A program made the position numbers and the translations under genes. From Fulvimarina sp. (lineage in GTDB: Bacteria; Pseudomonadota; Alphaproteobacteria; Rhizobiales; Rhizobiaceae), in assembly GCA_002700095.1 (NCBI GenBank), contig PACL01000064.1, positions 88,984-152,983 on the forward strand: a DNA stretch of 64,000 bases, read 5' to 3'. This document shows positions 30,619-39,865 of this stretch, in pieces (position 1 is the stretch's first letter; each line of letters starts with the position of its first letter). The notes under the pieces were generated by a model. It saw nothing but the letters and a program-made list of their open reading frames with translations, had not been told where the DNA came from and did not search any database.

Positions 30619-32037
30619 ATGTCCATCTCCCTTCTCGAGCGCTTCGACCTCTCCCGCGAAGGCGTCGAGGCCGTGCTTGCCGACACGCTGAACGGCGCCG
30701 ACGACGGCGAGCTGTTCCTCGAATACCGCGAGTCGGAATCGCTCGCCTTCGACAATGGCCGGCTGAAGTCCGGCAACTTCTCGATCGACCAGGGCTTCGG
30801 CCTGCGGGCAGTCGCCGGCGAGGCGGTCGGCTATGCCCATGCCGGCGACTTTTCGGTCAGCGCCCTGAAGCGCGCCGCCGACGCCGTCGCCGCGGTCAAG
30901 ACGGGGCATACAGGCACCGTCGCCGAGCCGCCGGCCGGCACCAACCGCAAGCTCTACGGCGACGAGAATCCGATCCCCTCCCCCGGCTTCGAGGCCAAGG
31001 TGAAGCTCCTGACGGAGATCGACGCCTATCTGCGCGCCAGGGGCGACGACGTCCGCCAGGTCTCCGCCACCCTTGGCGCCACCTGGCAGACGGTGGAGAT
31101 CCTGCGCGCCGACGGGCGGCTGGTGAAGGACGTGCGGCCGCTGGTCCGGGTCAATGTCTCGGTGGTCTGCGGCAAGGGCGACCGCCAGGAGACCGGCTCC
31201 TATGGCGCCGGCGGCCGGCGCGGCTTCGGTGAATTCCTCGCCGACGGCTCCTGGCAGCACATTGCCGACGAGGCGCTGCGCCAGGCCCGGGTCAATCTCG
31301 AGGCGGTGCCGGCGCCGGCCGGCAGCTTCGACATCGTGCTCGGCGCCGGCTGGCCGGGCGTCATGCTGCACGAGGCGGTGGGCCACGGTCTCGAGGGCGA
31401 CTTCAACCGCAAGAAGACCTCCGCCTTCGCCGGCCTGATGGGCAGCCAAGTGGCCGCCAGGGGCGTCACCGTCGTCGACGACGGCACCATCGCCGAGCGC
31501 CGGGGCTCCCTGACCATCGACGACGAGGGCACGCCGACCAACCGCACGGTGCTGATCGAGGACGGCAAGCTCGTCGGCTACATGCAGGACCGGCAGAACG
31601 CCCGGCTGATGGGCATGGCCGCCACCGGCAACGGCCGGCGTCAGTCCTATGCCCATGTCCCGATGCCCCGCATGACCAACACCATGATGCTGGAAGGCCC
31701 GCACAGCTCCGAGGAGATCATCGCCTCGGTGAAGGACGGCATCTACGCCGTCTCCTTCGGCGGCGGCCAGGTCGACATCACCTCCGGCAAATTCGTCTTC
31801 GGCTGCACCGAGGCCTACCGGATCCGAAACGGCAAGGTCGCCGAGCCCCTGAAGGGCGCCATGCTGATCGGCAACGGCCCGGAGGCCATGCATCGCGTCT
31901 CGATGGTCGGCAATGACGTAGCGCTCGACACCGGCATCGGCATGTGCGGCAAGCAGGGCCAGGGCGTGCCGGTCGGGGTCGGCCAGCCGCATCTCAGGAT
32001 GAACCAGGTGACGGTGGGCGGCACCGAGGCGGCGTGA
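30619..32037 (+). CDS. tldD: metalloprotease TldD
   Basis: The 472-residue product is the TldD subunit of the TldD/TldE (PmbA) zinc protease, which degrades unfolded peptides and matures microcin- and CcdA-type substrates in other bacteria. The zinc motif HEAVGH lies near residue 251 (MLHEAVGHGLEGDF), and the conserved MTNTMMLEG and VFGCTEAYRI regions follow. The ATG at 30619 has GAGGAAG upstream. The partner gene tldE/pmbA is not in the window. The gene is flanked by perfect inverted repeats on both sides. Confidence 0.96.
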   Translation: MSISLLERFDLSREGVEAVLADTLNGADDGELFLEYRESESLAFDNGRLKSGNFSIDQGFGLRAVAGEAVGYAHAGDFSVSALKRAADAVAAVKTGHTGTVAEPPAGTNRKLYGDENPIPSPGFEAKVKLLTEIDAYLRARGDDVRQVSATLGATWQTVEILRADGRLVKDVRPLVRVNVSVVCGKGDRQETGSYGAGGRRGFGEFLADGSWQHIADEALRQARVNLEAVPAPAGSFDIVLGAGWPGVMLHEAVGHGLEGDFNRKKTSAFAGLMGSQVAARGVTVVDDGTIAERRGSLTIDDEGTPTNRTVLIEDGKLVGYMQDRQNARLMGMAATGNGRRQSYAHVPMPRMTNTMMLEGPHSSEEIIASVKDGIYAVSFGGGQVDITSGKFVFGCTEAYRIRNGKVAEPLKGAMLIGNGPEAMHRVSMVGNDVALDTGIGMCGKQGQGVPVGVGQPHLRMNQVTVGGTEAA

Positions 32038-32388
32038 CGCCTCGCGGCGGGGAGGCCGGGGCCGGGCACCCGCCCATCCGTGGGCATTCCGACGCCCGCT
32101 GCCGGACAGTCCACACGAGCCGGCCAGCGCTGTGAGGTGGCTGCCAAATTAAAGTCTTCGTCGCGAGACTTTAATTTGGCCCCTCATATTAAAGCCGACT
32201 TGAATGACCCGTCTTCCGTGACCCGATGGCTCCAGCGTTCGCACCGGAGACCCATCATGGTCGCAGCGCGTCGTCGTTCCCGCACCGCCGGACACTTTGT
32301 CATTTTCCTTCCAAGCGCCTGTCGTGATACGTCCGTTTCGTCGCGCGAGGGTCTGGCACCGCCCTGACGCGGCATCTGGGAGGGATGA
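32038..32388. other. intergenic between tldD and the moxR operon
   Basis: This 351-base gap contains a strong 15-pair inverted repeat (32143-32180) and AT-rich DNA unlike its surroundings, consistent with the end of the tldD transcript and the promoter of the seven-gene MoxR-Bat operon. No gene was seen. Confidence 0.6.
32143..32180 (+). terminator. 15-pair perfect AT-rich stem-loop (terminator or operator)
   Basis: GCCAAATTAAAGTCT (32143-32157) is perfectly complementary to AGACTTTAATTTGGC (32166-32180) around an 8-base loop TCGTCGCG. It sits 105 bases after tldD and about 210 before moxR. The stem is AT-rich and not followed by a long T run, so it could be a bidirectional terminator or a protein-binding site. 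A partial copy, ATTAAAG, follows at 32188. Confidence 0.5.
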
Positions 32389-33399
32389 TTGGATCGTTCG
32401 CATGCCGAATTCCGCGTGCCGTCCGTTGCTGGCGAAGCGGTGCCCGCCGGAGCCACGCCGCTCGCCAGCCTGCGCGCGAGCGTCGAAGCCGGGCTGATCG
32501 GCCGCACCTCGCTGGTCGAGCGGCTGATGATCGCGCTGCTCACCGGGGGTCACCTGCTCGTCGAGGGTCCGCCCGGCCTTGCCAAGACAAGGGCCGTGAA
32601 GCTCCTCGCCGGCGGCCTCGAAGCCTCCTTCTCGCGCATCCAGTGCACGCCCGACCTGATGCCCGCGGACCTCACCGGCACGCAGGTGTTCCGCCCCGAG
32701 GCCGGCCGGTTCGAATTCGTCGAAGGGCCGATCTTCCACTCCCTCGTCCTCGTCGACGAGATCAACCGCGCCCCGCCCAAGGTCCAGTCGGCGCTGCTGG
32801 AAGCCATGGGCGAGGCGCAGGTCACCGCCGGCGGCGTCACCTACAGGCTGCCACAGCCCTTCATGGTGGTGGCGACCCAGAACTCGATCGAGCACGAGGG
32901 CACCTTCCCCCTTCCCGAGGCGCAGCTCGACCGCTTCCTCATGCATGTCCTCGTCGAGCTGCCGGATGCCGCCTCGGAGCTCGCCATCCTCGACCTCGTC
33001 GAGCGCGAGGCCGCCGGCGAATCGCCGCCGCAGGCGGCGCCGCTGGAGACCAGCGCCCTCCTCGAGGCGCGGCGCCGGGTGGCCGCCATCCATCTCGCGC
33101 CGGCGCTGAAGGACTATGTCGTGCGCCTCGTCATGGCGACCCGCGACACCTCGGCCATCCCGGAGCTGAAGGGGCGCATCGAACACGCCGTCTCGCCGCG
33201 CGGCTCCCTGGCGCTCGCCGCCGCCGCAAGGGCCCGCGCCTTCCTCGCCGGACGCGACTATGCCGTGCCGGAGGACGTGTCCGAGCTCGCTCCCGACATC
33301 CTCGCCCACCGGGTCATCCCGACCTGGCGGGCCAGCGCCGAGGGCGTCACCGGCCGCAGCCTCGTTCGCAGCCTCCTCGCCGCCGTCGAGCCGCTCTGA
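32389..33399 (+). CDS. MoxR-family AAA+ ATPase
   Basis: The 336-residue product has Walker A GPPGLAKT, Walker B LVLVDEINRAPP, sensor 1 VVATQN and the MoxR insert region PDLMPADLTG. MoxR ATPases act as chaperones with VWA-domain partners, which follow in this operon. The TTG start at 32389 is supported by GGGAGGG six bases upstream. It overlaps the DUF58 gene by one base (TGATG). It is the first gene of the Bat-like operon. Confidence 0.95.
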   Translation: MDRSHAEFRVPSVAGEAVPAGATPLASLRASVEAGLIGRTSLVERLMIALLTGGHLLVEGPPGLAKTRAVKLLAGGLEASFSRIQCTPDLMPADLTGTQVFRPEAGRFEFVEGPIFHSLVLVDEINRAPPKVQSALLEAMGEAQVTAGGVTYRLPQPFMVVATQNSIEHEGTFPLPEAQLDRFLMHVLVELPDAASELAILDLVEREAAGESPPQAAPLETSALLEARRRVAAIHLAPALKDYVVRLVMATRDTSAIPELKGRIEHAVSPRGSLALAAAARARAFLAGRDYAVPEDVSELAPDILAHRVIPTWRASAEGVTGRSLVRSLLAAVEPL

Positions 33400-34382
33400 T
33401 GCTGGCCCCGCTGGCGGATCTGGACGGCGATGCGGTTCGGGTGGATGCGGCCAGGCTCTTCGCCATGCGCCACATCGTCCGCCATGTTCCGGAACGGGCG
33501 CTGGCGCCCACCGGCAGGCCGGGCGGCTTTGCCGGAAAGCGGCGCGGCAACGGCCTCGAGATCGTCGATGTGCGGCAGTTCTGCGACGGCGACGACATGC
33601 GCCACATCGATGCCGCGGCGACGGCCCGGACCGCCAGAACCCACGTGCGCACCTTTCGCGACGAGCGCGACCGGGCCGCCCTGCTGATCGCCGACTTCCG
33701 GGCGCCGATGTATTTCGGCACCCGCGTCCGGCTGCGTTCGGTCGCGGCGGCCGGCGCCCTGGCCCTTACTGGCTGGCGCGTCGTCGAGGCGGGCGGACGC
33801 GTTGGCCTTCTGGCGGCGGCGGCCGGCGAAACCCGCTTCCTGCCGCCGCGACCGCGGGAACGGGCGATGGCCGCCATCGCCGGCGACCTCGAAAGCGCCC
33901 ACGCGGCAGGGGCGGAATCACTTGCGGCGGGGTTGCACCGGCGCGAGTCGAGCCTTGCCGAACTTCTGGAAGAGGCCGTCGGCCGGGCCTCCCCCGGCAC
34001 GAGCCTCGTCGTCGCAACCGGGCTCGACGATACCGGGGAGGATTTCTACCGGCTTGCCGGCGCTGCCTGCCGGCGATTTTCCCTGACGGTGCTCCTCGTG
34101 TGCGATCGCTTCGAGGCCGCGCCGCCCGAGGGCGCCTATCCCTATCGCATCGCCGGCGAGGGCGGCGCCGGGCCGATGGGCTGGGCCGTCGTCGCCCGGC
34201 GCAGGATTAAGGGCAAAAACGATGCCAAGACGCCCGACACCACCGGCGCTGAGGCAGACCGCTCCGACGAGCGCGTCGAACGACTCGCATCCGCCGGCGT
34301 GACGGTGCGCCGGATTGCCGCCGATGGCGGCTGGGAAGCCATCGCCGCCGATCTGGAGGGGGTCGATGGCCGCCGATCCTGA
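33399..34382 (+). CDS. DUF58 domain protein
   Basis: The 327-residue product carries the DUF58 signature FCDGDDMRHIDAAATART, a variant of the usual GDDxRxIDWxxxAR. DUF58 proteins are distant VWA relatives that almost always sit beside MoxR ATPases. A possible membrane segment lies in AAAGALALTGWRVV; the long hydrophobic pair found in some members is absent. Its start overlaps the moxR stop by one base, and its end overlaps the DUF4381 gene by 17 bases. Confidence 0.9.
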   Translation: MLAPLADLDGDAVRVDAARLFAMRHIVRHVPERALAPTGRPGGFAGKRRGNGLEIVDVRQFCDGDDMRHIDAAATARTARTHVRTFRDERDRAALLIADFRAPMYFGTRVRLRSVAAAGALALTGWRVVEAGGRVGLLAAAAGETRFLPPRPRERAMAAIAGDLESAHAAGAESLAAGLHRRESSLAELLEEAVGRASPGTSLVVATGLDDTGEDFYRLAGAACRRFSLTVLLVCDRFEAAPPEGAYPYRIAGEGGAGPMGWAVVARRRIKGKNDAKTPDTTGAEADRSDERVERLASAGVTVRRIAADGGWEAIAADLEGVDGRRS

Positions 34383-34791
34383 TCTCGTCGCACAGCTGCG
34401 GCCCGTCCGCCTGCCGCCGGACTTCACCGCCTACGACTGGCATGGCGGGCTGGCGATCTTTGCCCTGGCGCTCATTGCCGGCCTTGCCCTGGCCTTCGCC
34501 CTGCGCGTCTTCACGCAGGCGCGGGTCTCGGCGAAAGCGGCCGCCGCGCGGGAGCTCGCACTCGCCCGCAGCCTCGCCCCGGATCAGCGGCTCGTGCGCC
34601 AGTCGCGGCTCGTCGCCGCCCTGAAGCAGCGGGCCGAGGAGAAGGGCCGGCACACCGAGGCGGCGCGCCGGCAACTCGCGGAGATCCGCGCGGCGATCGA
34701 CGCCGAACTCTACCGGCCGAGCCCGAGCCTCGATCCCGACGCCCTCGACGCGGCGATCCTGCAGACTTTCGGCAGGGGGGTGGGACGATGA
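34366..34791 (+). CDS. DUF4381-type membrane protein
   Basis: The 141-residue product has one membrane helix (about residues 27-49, LAIFALALIAGLALAFALRVF) and a basic, helical C-terminal half, the layout of DUF4381 proteins in MoxR-Bat operons. The ATG at 34366 follows GGAGGGGG. It overlaps both neighbours. The role is unknown, presumably in the membrane-bound VWA complex. Confidence 0.85.
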   Translation: MAADPDLVAQLRPVRLPPDFTAYDWHGGLAIFALALIAGLALAFALRVFTQARVSAKAAAARELALARSLAPDQRLVRQSRLVAALKQRAEEKGRHTEAARRQLAEIRAAIDAELYRPSPSLDPDALDAAILQTFGRGVGR

Positions 34792-35741
34792 TCGGCTTCG
34801 CGCTCCCCTTCGCCTTCCTCCTCCTGCCGCTGCCGCTGCTGGCGATGCGCCTCCTGCCCGGCCGCGAGGCTGCGACCGGCGCGCTGGTGCTTCCAGAAAG
34901 CCTCGCCCGGGCACTGCCCTCCGCCGCGCAGGGCGGCGTCCGCGTCAGGGCCCGGCGCGCGGTGCCCCTGCTCCTCTGGCTCTGTCTCGTCACGGCGCTC
35001 GCCGGCCCCCAGCGGCTGGAGGCGGTGGCCGCGCTGCCGGTCTCCGGCCGCGACCTGATGCTGGCCATCGACCTGTCGGGCTCGATGGAGCAGGAGGACT
35101 TCACCCTCGACGGCGTCACCGTCTCAAGGCTCGATGCGGTGAAGGCGGTGGGCCGACGCTTCGTCTCGGGGCGGGGCGGCGACCGGGTCGGCCTCGTGCT
35201 GTTTGCCGAGAAGGCCTATGTCGCCACGCCCCTGACCTTCGACGTCGCGGCCGTCTCGCGGGCGGTGGACGAGGCGGCGATCGGCATTTCGGGGCGCTCG
35301 ACCTCGATCGCCGGCGGCCTCGGCATCGCGCTGAAGCGCCTGGAAAAGGGCGATGCCCGCTCGCGCGTCGTCATCCTCCTCTCCGATGGCGCCGACACCT
35401 CCGGCAACGTCTTGCCGGCCGACGTCGCCAAGCTGGCGAGGCGCCTCGGCATCCGGGTCTACACCATCGCCCTCGGCCCGGAAGACCAGGAAACCCGCCC
35501 CAACGATCCCGATGCGGTCGACAGCGCGACCCTCCGGCTGATCGCCGAAGAGAGCGGCGGCCGGACGTTCCGGGTCAAGGACACCGCCGACCTCGAAGCC
35601 GTCACCGCGGCGATCGACCGGCTCGAGGCGAGCGGCCTCGACCGGCCGCCGGCGACGGTGCGGCGCGACCTCTGGATCTATCCGGCGATGGCGGCCTTCG
35701 CCTGTTCGCTGTTCCTCGTCGTCAGCCGGCGGGCGCTGTGA
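34788..35741 (+). CDS. BatA-like VWA-domain membrane protein
   Basis: The 317-residue product has an N-terminal membrane segment pair (about 1-20 and 58-76), a VWA domain with an intact MIDAS motif (DLSGS in LAIDLSGSMEQ, Thr in STSIAGG, Asp in LLSDGAD), and a C-terminal helix (IYPAMAAFACSLFLVV). BatA-type proteins form metal-dependent complexes in the envelope. Its start overlaps the DUF4381 stop by four bases, and its stop overlaps batB by one base. Confidence 0.93.
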   Translation: MIGFALPFAFLLLPLPLLAMRLLPGREAATGALVLPESLARALPSAAQGGVRVRARRAVPLLLWLCLVTALAGPQRLEAVAALPVSGRDLMLAIDLSGSMEQEDFTLDGVTVSRLDAVKAVGRRFVSGRGGDRVGLVLFAEKAYVATPLTFDVAAVSRAVDEAAIGISGRSTSIAGGLGIALKRLEKGDARSRVVILLSDGADTSGNVLPADVAKLARRLGIRVYTIALGPEDQETRPNDPDAVDSATLRLIAEESGGRTFRVKDTADLEAVTAAIDRLEASGLDRPPATVRRDLWIYPAMAAFACSLFLVVSRRAL

Positions 35742-36667
35742 TGGCGACGCTCGGCGCCCTCGTCCTCTTGCGCCCGCTCTGGCTGCTCGCGCTGCCGGCG
35801 CTGGCCGCCCTCGCCTTCCTGGCGCTGCGCCGGGCCCGCGGCCTCGGCGCCTGGGAGCAGGCGGTGGATCCGGCCCTGATGCGGGCGATGGCCCGCTTCG
35901 GCCGCGTCGTTCCCGGCCGCGGCCGCAGGCTCTTGGTTCCCGCCGCCATCGCCGCGCTGGTGGCGCTCGCCTTGTCGGGGCCGGCGCGACGGATCGCCGA
36001 TCCCGAGACGTTCCGAAATCTCGATGGCATCGTCCTCGCCATCGACCTCTCCCGCTCGATCGTCGAGGGGGGCGGCCTCGCCGACGCGGCGGCCGCCGGC
36101 CAGCTCGTGCTGCAGCGCGCCGCCGGACGCCCCGTCGCGATGATCGTCTATGCCGGCGAGGCCTATGTGGCGAGCGCCTTCACCTCCGATGCCGCCGCCC
36201 TGTCGCCGTTGCTGGCGGTCCTCGACGGCGAAGTCGTGCCCAATCCCGGCTCGCGCACCGACCGGGCGCTGGCGCTGGCGGCCCGCATGTTCGCCGAGGC
36301 CAATGTGCTGAAAGGCGACGTCGTCCTCGTCACCGATGGCGACAATCTCTCCCCCGACGCCTTTCAGGCGGCCCGCGACCTTGCTGGGCGCGGCATCCAT
36401 GTGGATGCCTATCTGGTGCGGCCGAGCGCCGTGAACGGCGACCTGCCGCCGGCCGACGCGGCCTCCCTGCAACGGCTGACGGAAGCGGGCGACGGCAGCT
36501 TCGGCGAGGCCAGCGATCCCTTCGCGCTCGCCGACGCGGTCGGCCGGCGCAGCGCGAGCGAACTCGCCAGGGGCGACACCGCCGCCCTGTTCTTTGCCGA
36601 TTTCGGCCGGTATCTCCTGGTGCTGGCGCTGTTTCCGGCGCTGCTCCTGTTTCGCAAGGCCAATTGA
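35741..36667 (+). CDS. BatB-like VWA-domain membrane protein
   Basis: The 308-residue product has the same topology as the preceding protein and a VWA domain with MIDAS motif DLSRS (LAIDLSRSIVEG) and LVTDGDN. It is clearly a paralogue of the upstream gene. The ATG at 35741 forms a TGATG junction with that gene, matching the other junctions of the operon; a GTG at 35738 is possible. The C-terminal helix is YLLVLALFPALLLF. Confidence 0.93.
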   Translation: MATLGALVLLRPLWLLALPALAALAFLALRRARGLGAWEQAVDPALMRAMARFGRVVPGRGRRLLVPAAIAALVALALSGPARRIADPETFRNLDGIVLAIDLSRSIVEGGGLADAAAAGQLVLQRAAGRPVAMIVYAGEAYVASAFTSDAAALSPLLAVLDGEVVPNPGSRTDRALALAARMFAEANVLKGDVVLVTDGDNLSPDAFQAARDLAGRGIHVDAYLVRPSAVNGDLPPADAASLQRLTEAGDGSFGEASDPFALADAVGRRSASELARGDTAALFFADFGRYLLVLALFPALLLFRKAN

Positions 36668-36668
36668 G

Positions 36669-37310
36669 ATGCGCCTCGTCCTCGCTCTCGTCTGCCTGAC
36701 AGCCGCCGGCGCCGCGGCCCTGACGGCCGGGCGCGAGGCCTTCGGCAGGCTGGCGCTCGATCTCGGCGCACCGAAGCTGGCGCTGCCGCTTCTCGCCGAC
36801 CCCCATGCCCGCGGCGTCGCGCTCTACGCGGCGGGCGACTATGCCGGGGCGGACCGCGCCTTCGCCGAGGCCGGCCGGGCGGCCACCTACGACCGCGGCC
36901 TCTCGCTGGCGGCGACCGGCGAATACGCTCTCGCGCTCGCCTATTTCGAGGCGGTGCTGTTCGTCGACCCGGCCGACGCCGACGCCCGCTTCAATCGGGA
37001 TCTGGTCGCCGCGAAGGTGCCCGACGTCGTCGGCGAGTCCAACGCGATCGACGGCGTCGCCGCCAATGCGGTGGCCGACGGACCATCGGAGGCCGTCGCC
37101 TCGGAGCGGGACCTGATCCAGGCCAAGAGCGTCGCCATCCAGCTGAGCATCCTCGATCCGCGGGTGAAGAGCATGACTGCGGCGAGCGAAAGCTGGCTGA
37201 CGACGCTGGAGGACGAGCCGGCGCTCTACCTCAAGCGCCGGATCAAGGCGGAATACCAGCGCCGCCAGGATCTCGGCCTCGCCAATCCCCCGGAGGACAC
37301 CGCATGGTAG
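36669..37310 (+). CDS. TPR-repeat protein of the Bat operon (BatC-like)
   Basis: The 213-residue product has a signal peptide or anchor (about 1-18) and TPR-like repeats (about 48-110, ALYAAGDYAGADRAFAEAG and SLAATGEYALALAYFEAVL). The C-terminal half is helical and charged. It starts 2 bases after the batB stop and overlaps the next start by 7 bases. TPR proteins at this position are usual in Bat operons and are thought to scaffold the VWA proteins. Confidence 0.88.
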   Translation: MRLVLALVCLTAAGAAALTAGREAFGRLALDLGAPKLALPLLADPHARGVALYAAGDYAGADRAFAEAGRAATYDRGLSLAATGEYALALAYFEAVLFVDPADADARFNRDLVAAKVPDVVGESNAIDGVAANAVADGPSEAVASERDLIQAKSVAIQLSILDPRVKSMTAASESWLTTLEDEPALYLKRRIKAEYQRRQDLGLANPPEDTAW

Positions 37311-38548
37311 GCCGGCTGACCGCCACGCTTCTCTGGCTCGTCCTCTGCGTCGGCGCTGCGGCGCCCGCTCCTGCCGCCGCGCAGGATCTGACCCTGACGG
37401 CGACGATCGAGGCGGATGCGCCCGAGCCCTATGTCGGCGAGATGGTGCTCGTCACCCTCAAGGGCTACTACGACGCCTTCATCACGCTGGAGCGCTTCGA
37501 GGGCATCCAGCTGGCGAACTTCACCTGGCTGCAGCTCGGCCGCGACGTCTGGTCGAAGGGCCGCAAGAACGGCCGCGAATATACCAGCGTCGAGCGCCGG
37601 CTGGCACTCTATCCGGAAAAGGCCGGGACGCTCGCCATCGGCCCGTTCCGCCACCACCTCACGATCGACGACGGCAAGGGCCGGCGCAGCGAGACCGTCG
37701 TCGTCTCCAACGCCGCCAGCCTCACCGTCCGGCCGAAGCCCGCCACCATCGCCGGCTGGTGGCTGCCGGCGCGCAACATCACCATCGACGACCACTTCGA
37801 CATGGACACGGCCCGGCTCGCCGACGGCGCGACGGCGACGCGGACCGTGACGATCACCGCCACCGGTCAGACGGCCGGCGCCCTGCCGCCGCCGCCGAAG
37901 GTGGTGGCGCCCTGGCTGATCGCCTTCATAGCCCCGGAGGTCCGCTCGACGCAGATCACCCGCGACGGCCCGGTCGCCACGGTGCGCTGGCAGTGGCGGA
38001 TGCGACCTTCCAAGGCCGAGCCCGGACGCCTGCCGGCCTACGACATTCCCTGGTTCGACACGAAAAGCCGGCAGATGCGCAACGTCGTGATGAAGTCGCG
38101 CCGCTTCGCCTATGCGACGATCACAGCCCCCGAGGGGGACGTTGCCCGCACCAGCCTTGCCGCCTGGCTGCTGCCGCTCGGTCTCGGCCTCGCTTTGCCC
38201 GTCGCCGCCGGGCTTGCCGGCCGCCGGCCGCTGCGGCCGCGCGAAATCCTCGCCCGGCTGCGGGCGCGGCTCCCCGAGCGCGATACGATTGCGATGCGGA
38301 CGGCGCTCCTGCGCGGCGACGCGCGCGCCTACCGGACGATCGCCGCCCGTCGCCTGTCGCGGCGCGGCCTGTCGCCGGAGCGCGAACTGGAGGCGCTGGA
38401 TGCGGCGCTGTTCCGGCCAGGAGCGCGGGCCCCGACCGCTCGCGGCGTCGTCGGTCGCGGCTCGGCCGATCCCGGGCGGGGTGATCTTCGATCCATCGAC
38501 CGCCGGCTGCGAAGCCTGTTCGGCAGGGACGGCGCGAGGCAAGCATAG
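37304..38548 (+). CDS. BatD-like membrane protein
   Basis: The 414-residue product has a signal peptide (about 1-26, PAAAQ), a beta-rich periplasmic region (about 28-270) with the BatD-type opening TIEADAPEPYVGEMVLVTL, a membrane helix (about 286-304, LAAWLLPLGLGLALPVAAGLA), and a basic cytoplasmic tail. It is the last gene of the MoxR-Bat operon. Such operons are linked to envelope stress tolerance, but the mechanism is unknown. Confidence 0.87.
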   Translation: MVGRLTATLLWLVLCVGAAAPAPAAAQDLTLTATIEADAPEPYVGEMVLVTLKGYYDAFITLERFEGIQLANFTWLQLGRDVWSKGRKNGREYTSVERRLALYPEKAGTLAIGPFRHHLTIDDGKGRRSETVVVSNAASLTVRPKPATIAGWWLPARNITIDDHFDMDTARLADGATATRTVTITATGQTAGALPPPPKVVAPWLIAFIAPEVRSTQITRDGPVATVRWQWRMRPSKAEPGRLPAYDIPWFDTKSRQMRNVVMKSRRFAYATITAPEGDVARTSLAAWLLPLGLGLALPVAAGLAGRRPLRPREILARLRARLPERDTIAMRTALLRGDARAYRTIAARRLSRRGLSPERELEALDAALFRPGARAPTARGVVGRGSADPGRGDLRSIDRRLRSLFGRDGARQA

Positions 38549-38761
38549 CGCTCGGGCATCGGGCATCGGGCACGAGGCGCAGGCGCCGCTTCGATGCCGA
38601 AGAGTCTTTCTGTGCCTCAAGCGAAAAGCGCGTTGCACCAGCCCGGATCAACGCGGTCCGCAGCGGTTCCCAGAGCGTGCCCTCCAACGCCGACCGCGCC
38701 CGCGGAGCTCGCGCTCCGGGGCGGGTGGCGACGGTTCGGTGAGGTCAGGCAGCCGGGCCGA

Positions 38762-39271
38762 TCAGAGGCGATAGAGGATCTGGTCGTTCCAGAACCGGTC
38801 GAGACGCTGCAGCGCCTTGTTCATCTTGGAGAATTCCTGCTCGTCGAGACCGCCGACCTTGTCGATCGAGCCGATGTGGCGGTCGTAGAGCTCGGCGACG
38901 ACCCGGGCGATCTCCATGCCGCTCTCGGTGAGCGACACCCGCACGGCGCGGCGGTCGACGCGGGACTTCTGGTGGTCGATGAAGCCGAGCTCGACGAGCT
39001 TCTTCAGATTGTAGGAGACGTTCGAGCCGAGATAGAAGCCGCGGCTGCGCAGCTCGCCGGCGGTCAGCACCGAATCGCCGATGTTGAACAGGAGGAGAGC
39101 CTGCACGGCGTTGATGTCGGTGCGACCGGCCCGGTCGAACTCGTCCTTGATCACGTCCAGGAGCCGGCGGTGCAGCCGCTCGACCAGTTGCAGGGTCTCC
39201 AGATAGAGCGACTTCAGTTCCGTCTTCTCTTCCTGGACGGGAACCATCTGCGTCTTGTTGGTCGTGACCAT
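38762..39271 (-). CDS. ldtR: MarR-family transcriptional regulator LdtR-like
   Basis: The 169-residue product is a winged-helix regulator with the helix-turn-helix region VLTAGELRSRGFYLGSNVSYNLKKLVELGFI and wing HQKSRVDRRAVRVSLT. Sequence and neighbourhood (DUF6163-like gene and hemB) match LdtR, which controls an L,D-transpeptidase and stress genes in Rhizobiales. The ATG at 39271 has GGAGCAAG upstream; an ATG at 39319 would add 16 residues. The upstream region is AT-rich with direct repeats. Confidence 0.88.
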   Translation of the reverse strand: MVTTNKTQMVPVQEEKTELKSLYLETLQLVERLHRRLLDVIKDEFDRAGRTDINAVQALLLFNIGDSVLTAGELRSRGFYLGSNVSYNLKKLVELGFIDHQKSRVDRRAVRVSLTESGMEIARVVAELYDRHIGSIDKVGGLDEQEFSKMNKALQRLDRFWNDQILYRL

Positions 39272-39354
39272 GATCTTGCTCCGCTGTTGAAGTGATGGAT
39301 TATTGTTTTGTCTATCCATCTTGGAGACCAATCTACGCGGCGCATCTAAAATTC

Positions 39355-39374
39355 GACTTAAACCTCAGACTTAA
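39355..39374. promoter_or_regulatory. GACTTAA direct repeats upstream of ldtR, possible operator
   Basis: GACTTAA occurs at 39355-39361 and 39368-39374, 13 bases apart, in the AT-rich ldtR promoter region; a related GCTTAAC lies at 39406. The 9-base gap between TTAA halves does not match the CtrA spacing of 7. Autoregulation by LdtR is one possibility. Confidence 0.35.
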
Positions 39375-39442
39375 CACGATCTTACGGCGATCGAACGAAT
39401 TTCTTGCTTAACGATTTTCGCCTTCGCGGGTGGAAGCCGGCC

Positions 39443-39865
39443 TCACCGTCGCGTCCGCCGGCCGTCGTCGCGCCAGGCGACGATCCGCAGGGCGGCCAGC
39501 ATGCCGAGGCCCCAGGCATGGGCGGCGAGGCCGAGAAGGTTCTCGCCGAACAGCGCCGGAAAGCCCAGATGCATCACCGCCTCGATGATGGCGATGAGCA
39601 CCCAGATCACCCCGCCCCAGCCCGCCGTCATCCACAGCCCGATACCGGCGACGGGATAGAGCACCGCCAGCGCGGGCGCGGCGATGCGCCACCAGATCGG
39701 CATCAGGTCGAAGCGGCCGAGATGGACGGGGTCGATGCCGATCAGCCGGGCCCAGTAGAACACGCCGGCGCCGAACAGCAGCAGGCCCGCCAGCCGGCAG
39801 AGCCAGACCGTCAGGCGGCGGTTGAGGCTGGTGGCGGCGGTCTCGCCCGCAAGCTCGATGGTCAT
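39443..39865 (-). CDS. DUF6163-like membrane protein
   Basis: The 140-residue product has four membrane helices (about 24-42, 55-73, 80-98 and 110-128) and a basic tail. Its position between ldtR and hemB is that of the DUF6163 family in Rhizobiales. The ATG at 39865 has GAGGCGAGG upstream; a start at 39892 would add nine residues. Function is unknown. Confidence 0.85.
   Translation of the reverse strand: MTIELAGETAATSLNRRLTVWLCRLAGLLLFGAGVFYWARLIGIDPVHLGRFDLMPIWWRIAAPALAVLYPVAGIGLWMTAGWGGVIWVLIAIIEAVMHLGFPALFGENLLGLAAHAWGLGMLAALRIVAWRDDGRRTRR

Noticed and set aside
39358..39374. CtrA site TTAA-N7-TTAA upstream of ldtR
   Set aside because: The two TTAA halves are 9 bases apart, not 7.
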